Assembly: GCA_023129535.1 (NCBI GenBank)
Contig: JAGMBW010000126.1
Span: 1-45,719, forward strand
Origin: Desulfobacterales bacterium
Lineage (GTDB): Bacteria > Desulfobacterota > Desulfobacteria > Desulfobacterales > C00003060
Direction: 5' to 3'
Length of the DNA: 45,719 nucleotides
Every line of letters begins with the position of its first letter. Position 1 is the first letter of the stretch. Shown here one piece after another: positions 1 through 9,724 of this stretch. The notes below the pieces were generated by a model. The model searched no databases, had not been told where the DNA came from, and was given only the letters and a program-made list of their open reading frames with translations. The position numbers and the translations under genes were made by a program.

Positions 1-5
1 GAGAG

Positions 6-24
6 CCAAAATTAGAATTGCTGG
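6..24 (+). repeat. Short dispersed repeat, copy 1
   Basis: The 19 bases starting CCAAAATTAGAATTG recur at 11058-11076 with one mismatch. Both copies lie in spacers upstream of a plus-strand gene. Two copies only prove a repeat. Its extent beyond the left edge of the window cannot be seen. Confidence 0.5.
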
Positions 25-40
25 ATAGGGAGGTCGCAGG

Positions 41-69
41 TTGACAATAGGGTTACGTAGTGGTAAAGA
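41..69 (+). promoter_or_regulatory. Possible sigma70-type promoter of ppsA
   Basis: A perfect TTGACA at 41-46 is followed after 17 bases by TAAAGA at 64-69, a poor -10 match (3 of 6). It lies about 50 bases upstream of the chosen ppsA start. The spacing and the -35 box are the only support. Confidence 0.3.
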
Positions 70-119
70 AATTCTTGATAATGTTAAACATACCCAGATG
101 CGGTGAAGGAGGCACGAAT

Positions 120-2582
120 ATGGCAATAGATCAGAAGGAGGCATTAGTCCTGTGGTTTGATGAGATAGGAATAAAGGACGTTCCCCTGGTGGGCGGGAAG
201 AACGCTTCACTGGGTGAGATGTATCAGGAACTTGTTCCAAAGGGGGTCAATATTCCAGACGGATTTGCCATAACAGCTCATGCCTATCGATATCTCATTA
301 AGAGTGCAGGGATCGAAGATGCTATTCGTGATTCCCTGGATGGACTCGACACACATGATATGAAGAACTTGCGGGAACGGGGAGAAAAAGCGCGAAGCAT
401 CATCAGGAATGCCGAGTTTCCGGCGGACCTTACCGAGGCCATCTTGCGGAGCTATGAAAAGTTGGAAGACAAATACGGCCCGGGTGTGGACGTTGCTGTC
501 CGATCGTCTGCAACGGCAGAGGATCTCCCTGACGCCTCATTTGCCGGGCAGCAGGAGACCTACCTCAACGTCCGGGGCAAAGAGGCCGTCATTGATGCCT
601 GCAAGCGCTGTTTTGCCAGCCTTTTTACAAATCGAGCTATCTCGTATCGTCAGGACAAAGGCTTTGGCCAGTTTGATGTCTATCTTTCTATAGGAGTCCA
701 AAAAATGATAAGGAGCGATGCGGCCAGTGCAGGCGTTACCTTTTCTATTGATACTGAGACCGGCTTTAAGGATGCTGTCTTTATCACCGCCTCTTATGGT
801 CTGGGGGAGAACGTGGTGAAGGGTGCTGTAAATCCTGACGATTACTACGTCTTTAAACCGACCTTGAAGGAGGGCAAGCGTCCCATTGTTGGGAAACAGG
901 CAGGGAGTAAACATATCAAGATGATCTATACTGATGATCCTGACAAACCGGTCAAGGATATCGAGACGACCACGGAGGAACGGAACCGATTTGTCCTTGA
1001 AGATGATGAGATCCTTCTCCTTGCGCGATGGACTTCTATTATAGAGGATCATTACTCTGAAAGGGCAGGGGAGTTCAGGCCCATGGATATCGAATGGGCC
1101 AAAGACGGCGATGGTGTGAGCGCCGGAACAGGCAAGCTTTTCATCGTGCAGGCAAGGCCGGAGACCGTTCATTCCCAAAAGAAGACTAATATACTTGAGA
1201 CCTATGTCCTTAAAGAGTCCGGAAAGGTCCTTATTACCGGGCAGGCTGTGGGGACTAAGATCGGCCATGGGGTGGCACACATAATCGAAGACAGCGAACA
1301 TATTGGTGAGTTCAAGAAGGGTGAAGTGCTCGTTACCACCATGACCGACCCTGACTGGGAGCCGATCATGAAGATTGCAGCAGCCATTGTGACTAACAAA
1401 GGTGGGCGCACCTGCCACGCTGCGATCATATCTCGCGAGCTCGGCATCCCGTGTCTCATAGGAACTGAACATGGTACCAAAAAGCTTTCTACTGGAGAAG
1501 GTGTTACGGTCTGTTGCGCAGAAGGGGAGACAGGAAAGGTCTATGATGGTCTTTTGAAGTTTGAGGTGGAACAGCTTGACGTTGAAAAGATTCCGGCAAC
1601 GCGGACAAAAATCATGATGAACGTCGGAATACCGGAAAACGCCTTTAGGGATGGTCAAATCCCAAATGACGGCGTGGGCCTTGCCAGGGAGGAGTTTATC
1701 ATCAACTCTCACATCGGGATACATCCCCTTGCCCTGATCCATTATGATGAGCTGAAGGAAAAGGCCCGGGATAATCCTGAGATTGCCCAGATCGTGGAAA
1801 AGATTGATGAGATGACTGCCACGCATCCTCTGGACAAGAAGGAATTTTTTATCAACAAGCTGACCAGGGGGATCGGCAGGATTGCTGCAGGGTTCTATCC
1901 GAATGACGTCATAGTTCGTTTGTCTGATTTCAAGACCAATGAATATGCCCAACTGGTGGGCGGCCATCTGTATGAGCCTGTGGAGAGTAATCCGATGATA
2001 GGGTGGCGAGGGGCCTCCCGATACTACGATGAGAAATTCAAGCCGGCTTTTGGCCTGGAGTGCGAAGCTATCTTGAAAGCAAGGAATGAGATGGGATTTA
2101 CGAATATAAAGGTGATGGTTCCTTTTTGCCGAACGCCAGAAGAGGGACGACGGGTGATCGAGACGATGAAGGAGTTTGGCCTGGTACAGGGCGAAAACGG
2201 CCTTGAGGTGTACGTGATGTGCGAGATTCCGAGCAATGTGATAAGCGCCGATGCGTTTGCCGACGTGTTCGACGGCTTTTCCATAGGCTCAAACGACCTG
2301 ACCCAATTGACCCTGGGACTCGACAGGGACTCTGATCTTGTGGCTCACATCTTTGATGAACGGAACCAGGCCGTGAAAGACATGATAAGAGACGTTATTC
2401 AGGTGGCGAAAAGGCGGGGAAAGAAGATCGGCATTTGTGGCCAGGCACCGAGCGATTTCCCGGAATTTGCCACTTTTTTGGTTGAATGCGGCATAGATTC
2501 CATGAGTCTCATCCCGGATACGGTGGTCAGGACCAGGTTGGCAGTGGCAAAGAAGGAGGAGGAAATGGGTATGGCACCTTAG
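120..2582 (+). CDS. ppsA: Phosphoenolpyruvate synthase (pyruvate, water dikinase)
   Basis: Makes phosphoenolpyruvate from pyruvate, ATP and water, the entry step of gluconeogenesis from C3 and C2 compounds; cytosolic. The 820-residue protein has the full family layout: an N-terminal ATP-grasp nucleotide-binding part (about 15-370, with VGGKNASLGEM near the start and RSSATAEDLPDASFAGQQ), the swivelling phosphohistidine domain with GGRTCHAA (His433), and a C-terminal PEP/pyruvate barrel with GSNDLTQ and GICGQAPSD (Cys773). I chose the ATG at 120 because AAGGAGG sits 7 bases upstream; an in-frame GTG at 60 would add 20 residues with no ribosome site and no family support. It is a lone plus-strand gene, convergent with the AsmA-like gene. 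The direction could be PEP formation or, in anaerobes, the reverse; the sequence cannot tell. Confidence 0.96.
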   Translation: MAIDQKEALVLWFDEIGIKDVPLVGGKNASLGEMYQELVPKGVNIPDGFAITAHAYRYLIKSAGIEDAIRDSLDGLDTHDMKNLRERGEKARSIIRNAEFPADLTEAILRSYEKLEDKYGPGVDVAVRSSATAEDLPDASFAGQQETYLNVRGKEAVIDACKRCFASLFTNRAISYRQDKGFGQFDVYLSIGVQKMIRSDAASAGVTFSIDTETGFKDAVFITASYGLGENVVKGAVNPDDYYVFKPTLKEGKRPIVGKQAGSKHIKMIYTDDPDKPVKDIETTTEERNRFVLEDDEILLLARWTSIIEDHYSERAGEFRPMDIEWAKDGDGVSAGTGKLFIVQARPETVHSQKKTNILETYVLKESGKVLITGQAVGTKIGHGVAHIIEDSEHIGEFKKGEVLVTTMTDPDWEPIMKIAAAIVTNKGGRTCHAAIISRELGIPCLIGTEHGTKKLSTGEGVTVCCAEGETGKVYDGLLKFEVEQLDVEKIPATRTKIMMNVGIPENAFRDGQIPNDGVGLAREEFIINSHIGIHPLALIHYDELKEKARDNPEIAQIVEKIDEMTATHPLDKKEFFINKLTRGIGRIAAGFYPNDVIVRLSDFKTNEYAQLVGGHLYEPVESNPMIGWRGASRYYDEKFKPAFGLECEAILKARNEMGFTNIKVMVPFCRTPEEGRRVIETMKEFGLVQGENGLEVYVMCEIPSNVISADAFADVFDGFSIGSNDLTQLTLGLDRDSDLVAHIFDERNQAVKDMIRDVIQVAKRRGKKIGICGQAPSDFPEFATFLVECGIDSMSLIPDTVVRTRLAVAKKEEEMGMAP

Positions 2583-2596
2583 TAAAATCCCCCTAA

Positions 2597-2615
2597 CCCC
2601 CTTTAGAAAAGGGGG
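2597..2615. terminator. CCCCCTTT/AAAGGGGG hairpin between convergent genes
   Basis: An 8-bp perfect stem (CCCCCTTT, loop AGA, AAAGGGGG) sits 15 bases after the ppsA stop and about 30 bases beyond the AsmA-like gene stop, so it could terminate both transcripts. There is no U-tract of the classical kind. The same sequence type recurs at 9507-9558 and 18678-18757, so it is a dispersed repeat first and a terminator only by position. Confidence 0.5.
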
Positions 2616-2644
2616 AATGGTTGAAAGTCCCCAATCACACGTCC

Positions 2645-5600
2645 TCACTCCTGCTTCTGGGGAAGGAGAAATTCTATTATTTTGATGGGGAGATTGAGAG
2701 TCCTTTCCATGACTCCCAAGAGCCCGGATCCCACGGCCGAGGCAGAAAGTGGTGTCACTGTCGGATCTCCCCAATCGCCCGTGACCTTAACGGGAATGGA
2801 AACGAGGGTCCCGCCGAGGATGTGGCTGACCAGAGGAATTTTTTTGAGTATGGAATCTACCGTTTTCAACGGCGCCACAAGCACCGTGAGATCCAGGTTC
2901 TTGTCGAGCAGATCAATATCACCCTCACACACAATTCCGATTGAAGAGCCATCAATGATCGCTTCATTTAACGCGAGCTTGCCATTCTGAAGATTTCCTT
3001 TAACCCTGATGGAATTGTAGGCAAATCCCTCCCCGACCACGTCAGGGAGCTTTCCCCTGAAGATCTCGGTAAGATTGAGAAGAGCGAAAATCTTCGCCAG
3101 CAGCCCATAGCGGTAAATTCGCCCATTACTCGAAACGAATTCCAGGTTCCCCCGGAGGGACCTGGCCAGATCTTGACTTTTTCCCTTCCCCATGATCTGG
3201 CCTTCAAAGTCAAACCTGCCCGTGACAGGTCCCTTTTTGTTTCCCAGGCAGGTGAGGGTTGTGTCCAATTCCTGGTCTCTGGAAACCGGTTTGAAATCGA
3301 CTTGCAGATCCTGGGGAGTAATTTTTAGAATCCCTGGAGTGGAAATGCCGCATAAATTGGCCTTAGTGATGGCAACCTCAAGCCTATCACGAAGAAAGGA
3401 GATATCGGCATGAAAAGGGCTCCAGGTGAAACCCCCATATTGGAAGTTTCCTGATTTCAGTCTGAGAATTCCTTTCACCGGCAGGCACCATGAGTATTCT
3501 GCCTGCTTAACATCTCTTTCTCTATTTTTGCTCTCCAGGATTTTTCTTACCTGGTCCCACTCAAGACCATCAGCCGAAAGATCCATATCGAGTAACAATC
3601 CTGCCGGTGACAAGCTCACATCTCCTCCAAGTGCAATGCGGCTGCCTTCCCCCCGTATGAGAATGGCCCCTGGAGGAAATGTGATAGAAAGCTTTTCCCG
3701 GGTTACATTGAATTTCCCTTGAGTCAGTGTGACCGGCCCAGAAAAGAGATCCGAATTCATGGCAAGATTTCCCACTTCGCCTGCTATTTGAAAGCGCCAG
3801 TTCCGGGGTCTCAAGAGTGGGCCTTTCAAGCTCGCTTCGGATATTGCAACTGTGCCTTTTACGGATTTGAAATCTTTGAGTTCATTGCTAAGCCTTTGAA
3901 ACGACGAAAGCCATGGATAGATTTCGTCCAGGGAGATCAAGAACTTGCCGGATAGGATGTCAAGGTGAGGCGCTTTCTCCCAGTCAAATTGGCCGCTAAG
4001 CTCACAAAAAGAGGACTTTCCCAACTTGCCGCACAGGTTTTCTGCATCGATTTTGTCCCCATCAGTGAAAAACCGCCCTCCGTCAATTTTTAAAAGATAC
4101 GGCATTCGCTCGTATCGGGCAGACAGATTCAATTCCGCAACATCGATGCTCGCTCTAAGAGAGGTTATACTTTCTCCCAGAACCAACCTTCCAAGAGCAT
4201 TGCCCCCAAGGACGGATGTGCGGGCCATTTCTTTTCGAAAGGTTTCATTCTTTATCAACGATTTGAGGAAAGGCGGGACTTCAACCAGATCAGCCTTTAC
4301 CACCATTTCCAGATGAAAAGGATCGTTCTCGCCTTTCAGGCCCCACCTCAATATCCCTTCACGACCCCGGGAGTTCTCCAACCGTGCCTCAAGATTTTTC
4401 CCTTCAAGAATGCCCTGCGAAATGACTACATCCCCACTAACGCCCTTAAAATCCATATCAGCTTCCGGGACGGATATCTTTCCCTCACGGATGCTCCCCT
4501 TGATGAGCATATTTTCAATCTGTGCCAGATCAGCCACCGAATTCCCATGAGCGTGAAAAGTGATCAGCGGTACTGTGCCGCCTTTGAGAATGTCAAAAAT
4601 CTCCTGTGTGATGGGAATATTCCCTGCCACGGCCAGGGCTGCTTCCCGGGTCGAATGAACATCCACTTTTGTACCTTCCAGTTCCAGGCTCACCCGCGGA
4701 GAGGTTTGATCCATAACCAATTTTCCGCTTATATTGAGTTGAGGATAATCAAGATTGAGTTCCGCAAGAGAAACTATTGTCTTGTTCTGATCCATATGAA
4801 AACCGGCTTTCAGGCTCTTCCCTTTTACGACACATCTCTGATTTTCCTGTTGCAGGGTCAGATACGGTATAGAACCCTTCAACTCTGCCTGAAGTGCCTT
4901 AAGCCCATCCGTCTTGAAATTGAGGGTCAGATTCACTTGCGAATCCCCAACTCGTTGGGGGCCGGGGCGTAAAAGGTATGCAGTCAGCGCTTGAGGTCGG
5001 AAGTGAGTCAAATCAATACGTAGATTGCTTTTCAGATCCCTCGAATCCAACCACCCTTTCAAGGAAAGGCTTTCCCAGAGGTTCGATTTACAGGTGAAAT
5101 CGATTTTGAGTTTGTTTGGCGGGAGATCGACGTGTGCGCGGATATCCTGGAACCAAAAAATCGATCTATTCTTCTCGGAAAGACTTAGCCTGCCTCCTTC
5201 CACCTGTACGACGAGGCCTGACGCTTTCAATGCCGCAAAAGCAAGAACGGGAACGGCTTTTTCCTTAATGGTTGCCAAAGAGAATGCCTTCAGTCTCTCA
5301 TTGTTTTTCTCCGGCCTTTCGGGCAGCTTCATTTTCACGTCAGGGGCTTGAACCTTGAGCACGGCGATCCGCACTCTGCCGGTGAGGAGGGACAAGATCT
5401 CAGGATAAATCGTCACGGACTCAGCATCTCCAGTGAGTTTTCCCGGGATTGATACGCTTGCCTGGTGGACCAGCACACGGAGACGTGGAAAAAATGAGAG
5501 ATCAACCTTATGGAATTCCACCTGGCCTCCCACTGTCCGGGAAAGATTGGCCAAGATCTTTCCCTTCACGGGTTGCAAGTTGATTAACTTAGGCAAAAGA

Positions 5601-5689
5601 AGCAATAGGGCTAACAGGAGGATCAAAATCGTTCCCGTACTTCCTATTACCCAGAGAGTTATCTTTTTATATCTACTCATTGAGGGCAT
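2645..5689 (-). CDS. Large AsmA/YhdP-like envelope protein
   Basis: A 1014-residue protein anchored by one N-terminal membrane segment (about residues 10-33, very Leu-rich, preceded by Lys/Arg) followed by a long beta-rich body expected in the periplasm. The start resembles the AsmA N-terminal region, and the last 170 residues (RGNLEFVSSNGRIYRYG, GDIDLLDKNLDL, IPVKVTGDW) resemble the AsmA-like C-terminal domain. Members of this superfamily (AsmA, TamB, YhdP) form hydrophobic grooves that carry phospholipid to the outer membrane; that role is inferred here. The ATG at 5689 has AAAGGAG 12-13 bases upstream; a second in-frame ATG three codons later is possible. It is last in the minus-strand run after ahcY. 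AsmA superfamily membership is firm, the exact subfamily is not. Confidence 0.85.
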   Translation of the reverse strand: MPSMSRYKKITLWVIGSTGTILILLLALLLLLPKLINLQPVKGKILANLSRTVGGQVEFHKVDLSFFPRLRVLVHQASVSIPGKLTGDAESVTIYPEILSLLTGRVRIAVLKVQAPDVKMKLPERPEKNNERLKAFSLATIKEKAVPVLAFAALKASGLVVQVEGGRLSLSEKNRSIFWFQDIRAHVDLPPNKLKIDFTCKSNLWESLSLKGWLDSRDLKSNLRIDLTHFRPQALTAYLLRPGPQRVGDSQVNLTLNFKTDGLKALQAELKGSIPYLTLQQENQRCVVKGKSLKAGFHMDQNKTIVSLAELNLDYPQLNISGKLVMDQTSPRVSLELEGTKVDVHSTREAALAVAGNIPITQEIFDILKGGTVPLITFHAHGNSVADLAQIENMLIKGSIREGKISVPEADMDFKGVSGDVVISQGILEGKNLEARLENSRGREGILRWGLKGENDPFHLEMVVKADLVEVPPFLKSLIKNETFRKEMARTSVLGGNALGRLVLGESITSLRASIDVAELNLSARYERMPYLLKIDGGRFFTDGDKIDAENLCGKLGKSSFCELSGQFDWEKAPHLDILSGKFLISLDEIYPWLSSFQRLSNELKDFKSVKGTVAISEASLKGPLLRPRNWRFQIAGEVGNLAMNSDLFSGPVTLTQGKFNVTREKLSITFPPGAILIRGEGSRIALGGDVSLSPAGLLLDMDLSADGLEWDQVRKILESKNRERDVKQAEYSWCLPVKGILRLKSGNFQYGGFTWSPFHADISFLRDRLEVAITKANLCGISTPGILKITPQDLQVDFKPVSRDQELDTTLTCLGNKKGPVTGRFDFEGQIMGKGKSQDLARSLRGNLEFVSSNGRIYRYGLLAKIFALLNLTEIFRGKLPDVVGEGFAYNSIRVKGNLQNGKLALNEAIIDGSSIGIVCEGDIDLLDKNLDLTVLVAPLKTVDSILKKIPLVSHILGGTLVSIPVKVTGDWGDPTVTPLSASAVGSGLLGVMERTLNLPIKIIEFLLPQKQE

Positions 5690-5787
5690 CCAGGATTTTT
5701 ACTCCTTTAAAACAGCTTGCAAGATGCTAACAGATACAACAGGATGGAAGTGCTCAGCGACTGGATTCTCTCGACGTGTGCTGAACT

Positions 5788-5825
5788 TAGGGGCTTCGCC
5801 CCAATTGGAGTATTGGAGTGATGGG
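5788..5825 (+). repeat. GGGGC hairpin joined to TGGAGT-word arm
   Basis: AACTTAGGGGC TT CGCCCC (from 5784) is directly followed by TTGGAGTATTGGAGTGATGG (5805-5824), a single arm of the TGGAGT word found at several other boundaries. The same GGGGC hairpin next to the same word occurs, in other orientation, at 8942-9005 and at 20063-20103. No complementary arm is visible here. Confidence 0.7.
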
Positions 5826-5827
5826 TT

Positions 5828-5848
5828 GGGAGCGGCTTTCAGCCGTGA
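5828..5848. repeat. Short REP-like hairpin, copy 1
   Basis: GGGAGCGGCTTTCAGCCGTGA contains the self-complementary stem CGGCT/AGCCG. A near-identical copy is at 7299-7319. Both lie in minus-strand spacers around ahcY. Confidence 0.65.
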
Positions 5849-5897
5849 TTTCGTGTCCGTTGCCCGTGTCCGTTTTTAGTGTTTCCTGTTTGGTGCC

Positions 5898-5940
5898 GAC
5901 TGCTTACTGCCTACTGCCTACTGCCTACTGCTTACTGATT
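5898..5940 (+). repeat. TACTGCC tandem arm
   Basis: Six imperfect copies of a 7-base word (TACTGCC/TACTGCT) fill this stretch. The same word runs into the metK stop at 7555-7590 and occurs near 18791-18810. Just downstream, at about 5973-5990, GCAATCCGCAATCCAT abuts the ahcY stop codon. The rest of the 300-base spacer 5690-5989 shows no gene. Confidence 0.7.
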
Positions 5941-5989
5941 CCGCATAGCGCCTGTCGGCTTGAGGACATCCCCGCAATCCGCAATCCAT

Positions 5990-7246
<1,257 letters not shown>

Positions 7247-7298
7247 TCAAACCTTCCTTTCGTTGGCCCGTTTAGCCCGTTTAGCCGGTTTGGCCCGT

Positions 7299-7319
7299 GG
7301 GAGCGGCTTCTAGCCGCGA
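7299..7319. repeat. Short REP-like hairpin, copy 2
   Basis: GGGAGCGGCTTCTAGCCGCG has a GCGGCT/AGCCGC stem and matches the copy at 5828-5848. It is preceded at about 7265-7298 by TTAGCCCG/TTGGCCCG tandem words and followed by TTTGAGC-type words (7340-7356). Confidence 0.65.
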
Positions 7320-7362
7320 GCCCCTTGAGCCCGTTTGCCTTGAGCTTTGAGCTTTCTGTAAG

Positions 7363-7503
7363 TTCTCAAAAAGTTCGGTTTTTTTCGTCATTGCGAGCGA
7401 AGCGAAGCAATCTCTTTGATAGCGGTGAGATTGCTTCGTCGCTAACGCTCCTCGCAATGACAGGAAATCGCAGTTTCAGGGAATTACCCGAGCTTTTTGA
7501 GAA
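7363..7503. repeat. MITE-like element with nested hairpin
   Basis: Outer arms TTCTCAAAAAGTTCGGTT (7363-7380) and ACCCGAGCTTTTTGAGAA (7486-7503) match as inverted repeats at 15 of 18 positions. Inside, 7387-7414 (GTCATTGCGAGCGAAG...) and 7427-7461 (...CTCGCAATGAC) form a second hairpin. The CATTGCGAGCGAAGC sequence is a kind of dispersed palindrome I know from other bacterial genomes. There is no coding capacity, so if mobile it depends on another transposase. Confidence 0.7.
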
Positions 7504-7514
7504 GATACAGCTTC

Positions 7515-7590
7515 CTCACTTTCTCACCGGCTCACTTTCTCACCGGCTCACCGGCTCACTGCTTACTCCTTACTGCCTACTGCCTACTTA
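7515..7590 (+). repeat. CTCACCGG and TACTGCC tandem words ending at the metK stop
   Basis: The 16-mer CTCACTTTCTCACCGG occurs twice in tandem (7515-7530, 7531-7546), then CTCACCGG, then TACTGCC-type words reaching 7587. The metK stop codon (TAA on the minus strand, 7588-7590) directly abuts these words. No complementary arm is seen. Confidence 0.7.
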
Positions 7591-8790
7591 TTCCCTGCTC
7601 CGCGCTGCCTTTTTCCTGGACTTCTTTATGCCTGCCTTTTCTATCAGCACGTCCACCATATTAGTCTTTTCCCATGTAAAGTCTTCATCATCGCGGCCGA
7701 AGTGTCCATAGCAGGCAGTTTTTTTGTAAATTGGTCGCAGGAGGTTCAAATATTCAATGATCGGTGCGGGCCTAAGGTCAAACACCTCGTTGACAATTTC
7801 GCAGATCCGCTTTCGGGGAATCACTTCAGTCTTGTAGGTATCAACCAGTACGGAAACAGGCCGCGCCACGCCGATAGAATAGGCGAGCTGCACTTCGCAT
7901 TTTGTGGCTAATTCGGCTGCTACAATGTTCTTTGCAACATGTCTTGCCATGTAAGAGGCGCTCCGGTCCACTTTCGACGGGTCCTTACCTGAGAAGCAGC
8001 CCCCACCGTGACTTCCCTGGCCACCGTAAGTATCCACAATAATCTTTCGACCAGTTAGGCCAGTATCCCCCATTGGGCCTCCGACCACGAAACGTCCCGT
8101 TGTATTGATGAAATACTTGGTGTCGCCGTCCATCATACGCCTCGGTATGACCTTCTTGATGACCTCCTCGATAATTGCCTCCTTTAACTCTGAATAGGAG
8201 ATGTCGGGGCTGTGCTGTGCTGCAATGACAATCGCTTCCACCCGTTTAGGCTTGCCATTTTCATATTCAATGGTGATCTGTGACTTGCCGTCCGGGCGAA
8301 GGAAATGAAGTGACCCGTTCTTGCGGACTTCTGCCAGTCGCATCGTCAGCTTGTGGGCATAAGATATTGGCATGGGCATCAGTTCAGGGGTTTCATTGCA
8401 CGCATAGCCAAACATGAGGCCTTGATCACCAGCTCCCTGCTCCTTGAAAAGGCCTTTTCCGTTTACACCTTGCGCAATGTCAACAGACTGCTGATCAATG
8501 CTGGTTACCACGGCACATGTCTTCCAGTCAAAACCCATGCTTGAAGAATTGTATCCGATATCGCGAATTGTGTCCCTGATGATCTGAGGCATATCTACGT
8601 AACACCCAGTGGTGATCTCTCCGGAGATAAAGGCAAGACCCGTGGTTACAAGGGTTTCGCAAGCAACCCGTCCCTTCGGGTCAGTCTCTATGATTGCGTC
8701 CAAGATGGCATCCGATATTTGATCGGCCACTTTATCAGGGTGCCCTTCGGTCACTGATTCTGAGGTAAATAAGTAGTCTCTTTTGCTCAT
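7588..8790 (-). CDS. metK: S-adenosylmethionine synthetase
   Basis: Makes S-adenosylmethionine from methionine and ATP. The 400-residue protein carries the family signatures: TEGHPDK with the catalytic His17, the hexapeptide-type loop [12 protein letters not shown], and the glycine loop [19 protein letters not shown]. Length is normal. The ATG at 8790 is preceded by AAGGAGG at 6-7 bases, a strong ribosome site. It lies between panD and ahcY on the minus strand with spacers of about 200 and 340 bases, so co-transcription is plausible but not shown. I looked for a SAM riboswitch in 8791-8998 and saw only repeats there. Confidence 0.97.
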   Translation of the reverse strand: MSKRDYLFTSESVTEGHPDKVADQISDAILDAIIETDPKGRVACETLVTTGLAFISGEITTGCYVDMPQIIRDTIRDIGYNSSSMGFDWKTCAVVTSIDQQSVDIAQGVNGKGLFKEQGAGDQGLMFGYACNETPELMPMPISYAHKLTMRLAEVRKNGSLHFLRPDGKSQITIEYENGKPKRVEAIVIAAQHSPDISYSELKEAIIEEVIKKVIPRRMMDGDTKYFINTTGRFVVGGPMGDTGLTGRKIIVDTYGGQGSHGGGCFSGKDPSKVDRSASYMARHVAKNIVAAELATKCEVQLAYSIGVARPVSVLVDTYKTEVIPRKRICEIVNEVFDLRPAPIIEYLNLLRPIYKKTACYGHFGRDDEDFTWEKTNMVDVLIEKAGIKKSRKKAARSRE

Positions 8791-8875
8791 CCGTCCTCCT
8801 TATGCGTCCTGGAATTTCTACAACCTATTGAAATCATATGCCTTTTAGTGGCAATCGATTTATGCCGAGCATTTA

Positions 8876-8937
8876 CGTTATTAGTTATTCGTTATTAGTT
8901 ATTCGAATAACAATTAACGAATAACAAATAACAATTG
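8876..8937. repeat. GTTATTA-word hairpin
   Basis: The 5' arm (8876-8905) is built of GTTATTAGTTATTC words; the 3' arm (8906-8937) carries AATAACAATTAACGAATAAC, its imperfect reverse complement. The two arms touch, so this is a hairpin of about 30 bp with almost no loop, in the metK-panD spacer. Confidence 0.8.
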
Positions 8938-8941
8938 TGCC

Positions 8942-9005
8942 CATCACTCCATCACTCCAGTACCCCATTACTCCAAGGCTCCATGTGGGGCAAAGCCCCT
9001 AAGTT
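8942..9005. repeat. ACTCCA arm plus GGGGC hairpin overlapping the panD stop
   Basis: CATCACTCCATCACTCCAGT (from 8943) and further ACTCC words lead into GGGGCAAAGCCCCTAAGTT (8987-9005). The panD stop codon on the minus strand (TAG, 8999-9001) lies inside the AACTTAGGGGC part of this repeat, so the repeat ends the gene. Related copies are at 5784-5825 and 20063-20103. Confidence 0.75.
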
Positions 9006-9346
9006 TTTTTGTTGTTCCTATCCACAAAGATGATTGCAGGCTCAAAGTCTGCCAGGTTCTCGTCATCTATAGTTGTATAACAGGTAATAATAATTAAGTC
9101 CCCCTGTGCCCCTTTTCGGGCTGCTGCACCCTTCAGGGCAATGGTCCCTGAGCCCGGTGCCTCCTCTATTGCATAGGTCTCGAATCGTTCACCGTTGTTG
9201 ATGTTATACACTTGAACCAGCTCGTAAGGCAGGATGTTTGCCGCCTTCATCAGGTCGGTATCGATCCCCAGGCTCCCTTCATAGTTCAGTTCAACCTCGG
9301 TCACCGTAGCCCTGTGGATCTTTGATTTCAAAAAGGTACGAATCAT
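8999..9346 (-). CDS. panD: Aspartate 1-decarboxylase
   Basis: Makes beta-alanine from aspartate for pantothenate (vitamin B5) and coenzyme A. The 115-residue proenzyme has the self-cleavage site in YEGSLGID (Gly24-Ser25); Ser25 becomes the pyruvoyl cofactor. NNGERFETYAIE and GAAARKGAQGDLIII are typical of the family, and the length is close to the usual 115-130. It is on the same strand as panC, whose product joins beta-alanine to pantoate, so the two act in sequence. The ATG is preceded by AGGAATTG-type repeat words rather than a clean ribosome site (only a weak AGG). The stop codon is supplied by a dispersed repeat. Confidence 0.95.
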   Translation of the reverse strand: MIRTFLKSKIHRATVTEVELNYEGSLGIDTDLMKAANILPYELVQVYNINNGERFETYAIEEAPGSGTIALKGAAARKGAQGDLIIITCYTTIDDENLADFEPAIIFVDRNNKKT

Positions 9347-9388
9347 AGGAATTGAATATTGTCGATTGTATATTGAAGGATTAAACGA

Positions 9389-9450
9389 CTACCTGCTAAA
9401 GTAGGTAGATTTAAATTACGACTGAAAGTCGGTCATTTCGGCTGAAGCCG
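9389..9450. repeat. Run of small hairpins with CTGAA/CTAAA loops
   Basis: Three hairpins follow each other: CTACCTGCTAAAGTAGGTAG (9389-9408), CGACTGAAAGTCG (9419-9431) and CGGCTGAAGCCG (9439-9450). A fourth of the same plan, TTCGCCTGAAAGGCGAA, is at 9639-9655. The stems differ, the loop plan stays. All are in the panD-panC spacer. Confidence 0.7.
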
Positions 9451-9506
9451 ATTAATCGTCTGAGACATTGGAGCACCTTTCCCGAACATTCAAAAATCCC
9501 CCCCAA

Positions 9507-9558
9507 CCCCCCTTTACCAAAGGGGGGAGCCAAGAAAATCCCCCTTTACCAAAGGGGG
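9507..9558. repeat. Two CCCCCTTT-ACC-AAAGGGGG hairpins
   Basis: CCCCCCTTT ACC AAAGGGGGG (9507-9527) is followed by CCCCCTTT ACC AAAGGGGG (9540-9558). Same class as 2597-2615 and the core of 18637-18790. Confidence 0.75.
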
Positions 9559-9638
9559 ATTTAGGGGGATTTTCGGCAGTGGCAAACACTCCGGCTTCTT
9601 ATACCTCTTACAATATGAACCTAAACTTGCTAAAGCTT

Positions 9639-9655
9639 TTCGCCTGAAAGGCGAA
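9639..9655. repeat. TTCGCC/GGCGAA hairpin with TGAAA loop
   Basis: TTCGCC TGAAA GGCGAA, fourth member of the loop family at 9389-9450. It lies about 55 bases beyond the panC stop codon and could also act as a weak terminator. Confidence 0.6.
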
Positions 9656-9690
9656 GGTTTTGAACCTGGCGAATGGAAAAATAAACAGTG

Positions 9691-9724
9691 AACAATCAAT
9701 TTTCAATAGTCAATTTTCAATTGG
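9691..9724 (-). repeat. ATTGAAA-word arm supplying the panC stop
   Basis: On the minus strand this reads CCAATTGAAAATTGACTATTGAAAATTGATTG in blocks of about 13. The panC stop TGA (9710-9712) lies inside the first block, giving the C-terminus -PIEN. The rpsA C-terminus (-KIEN) is made by the same AATTGAAAATTGA word. Confidence 0.75.

Noticed and set aside
537-1967. 476-codon open frame on the minus strand inside ppsA
   Set aside because: It lies antisense to a perfectly conserved PEP synthase, has no family-like motifs, and its composition is that of a shadow frame.
2645-2720. Premature end of the AsmA-like protein through a repeat
   Set aside because: The CCCCCTTT repeat is 30 bases beyond the stop and the C-terminus (NLPIKIIEFLLPQ) looks family-like, so the end is natural.
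4313-4972. 219-codon plus-strand frame opposite the AsmA-like gene
   Set aside because: Shadow of a long, well-supported gene on the other strand; no ribosome site and no recognisable domain.
7247-9000. SAM or SAH riboswitch upstream of metK or ahcY
   Set aside because: I looked for the conserved cores in both spacers and found only repeats and plain ribosome sites. A covariance-model search would settle it.
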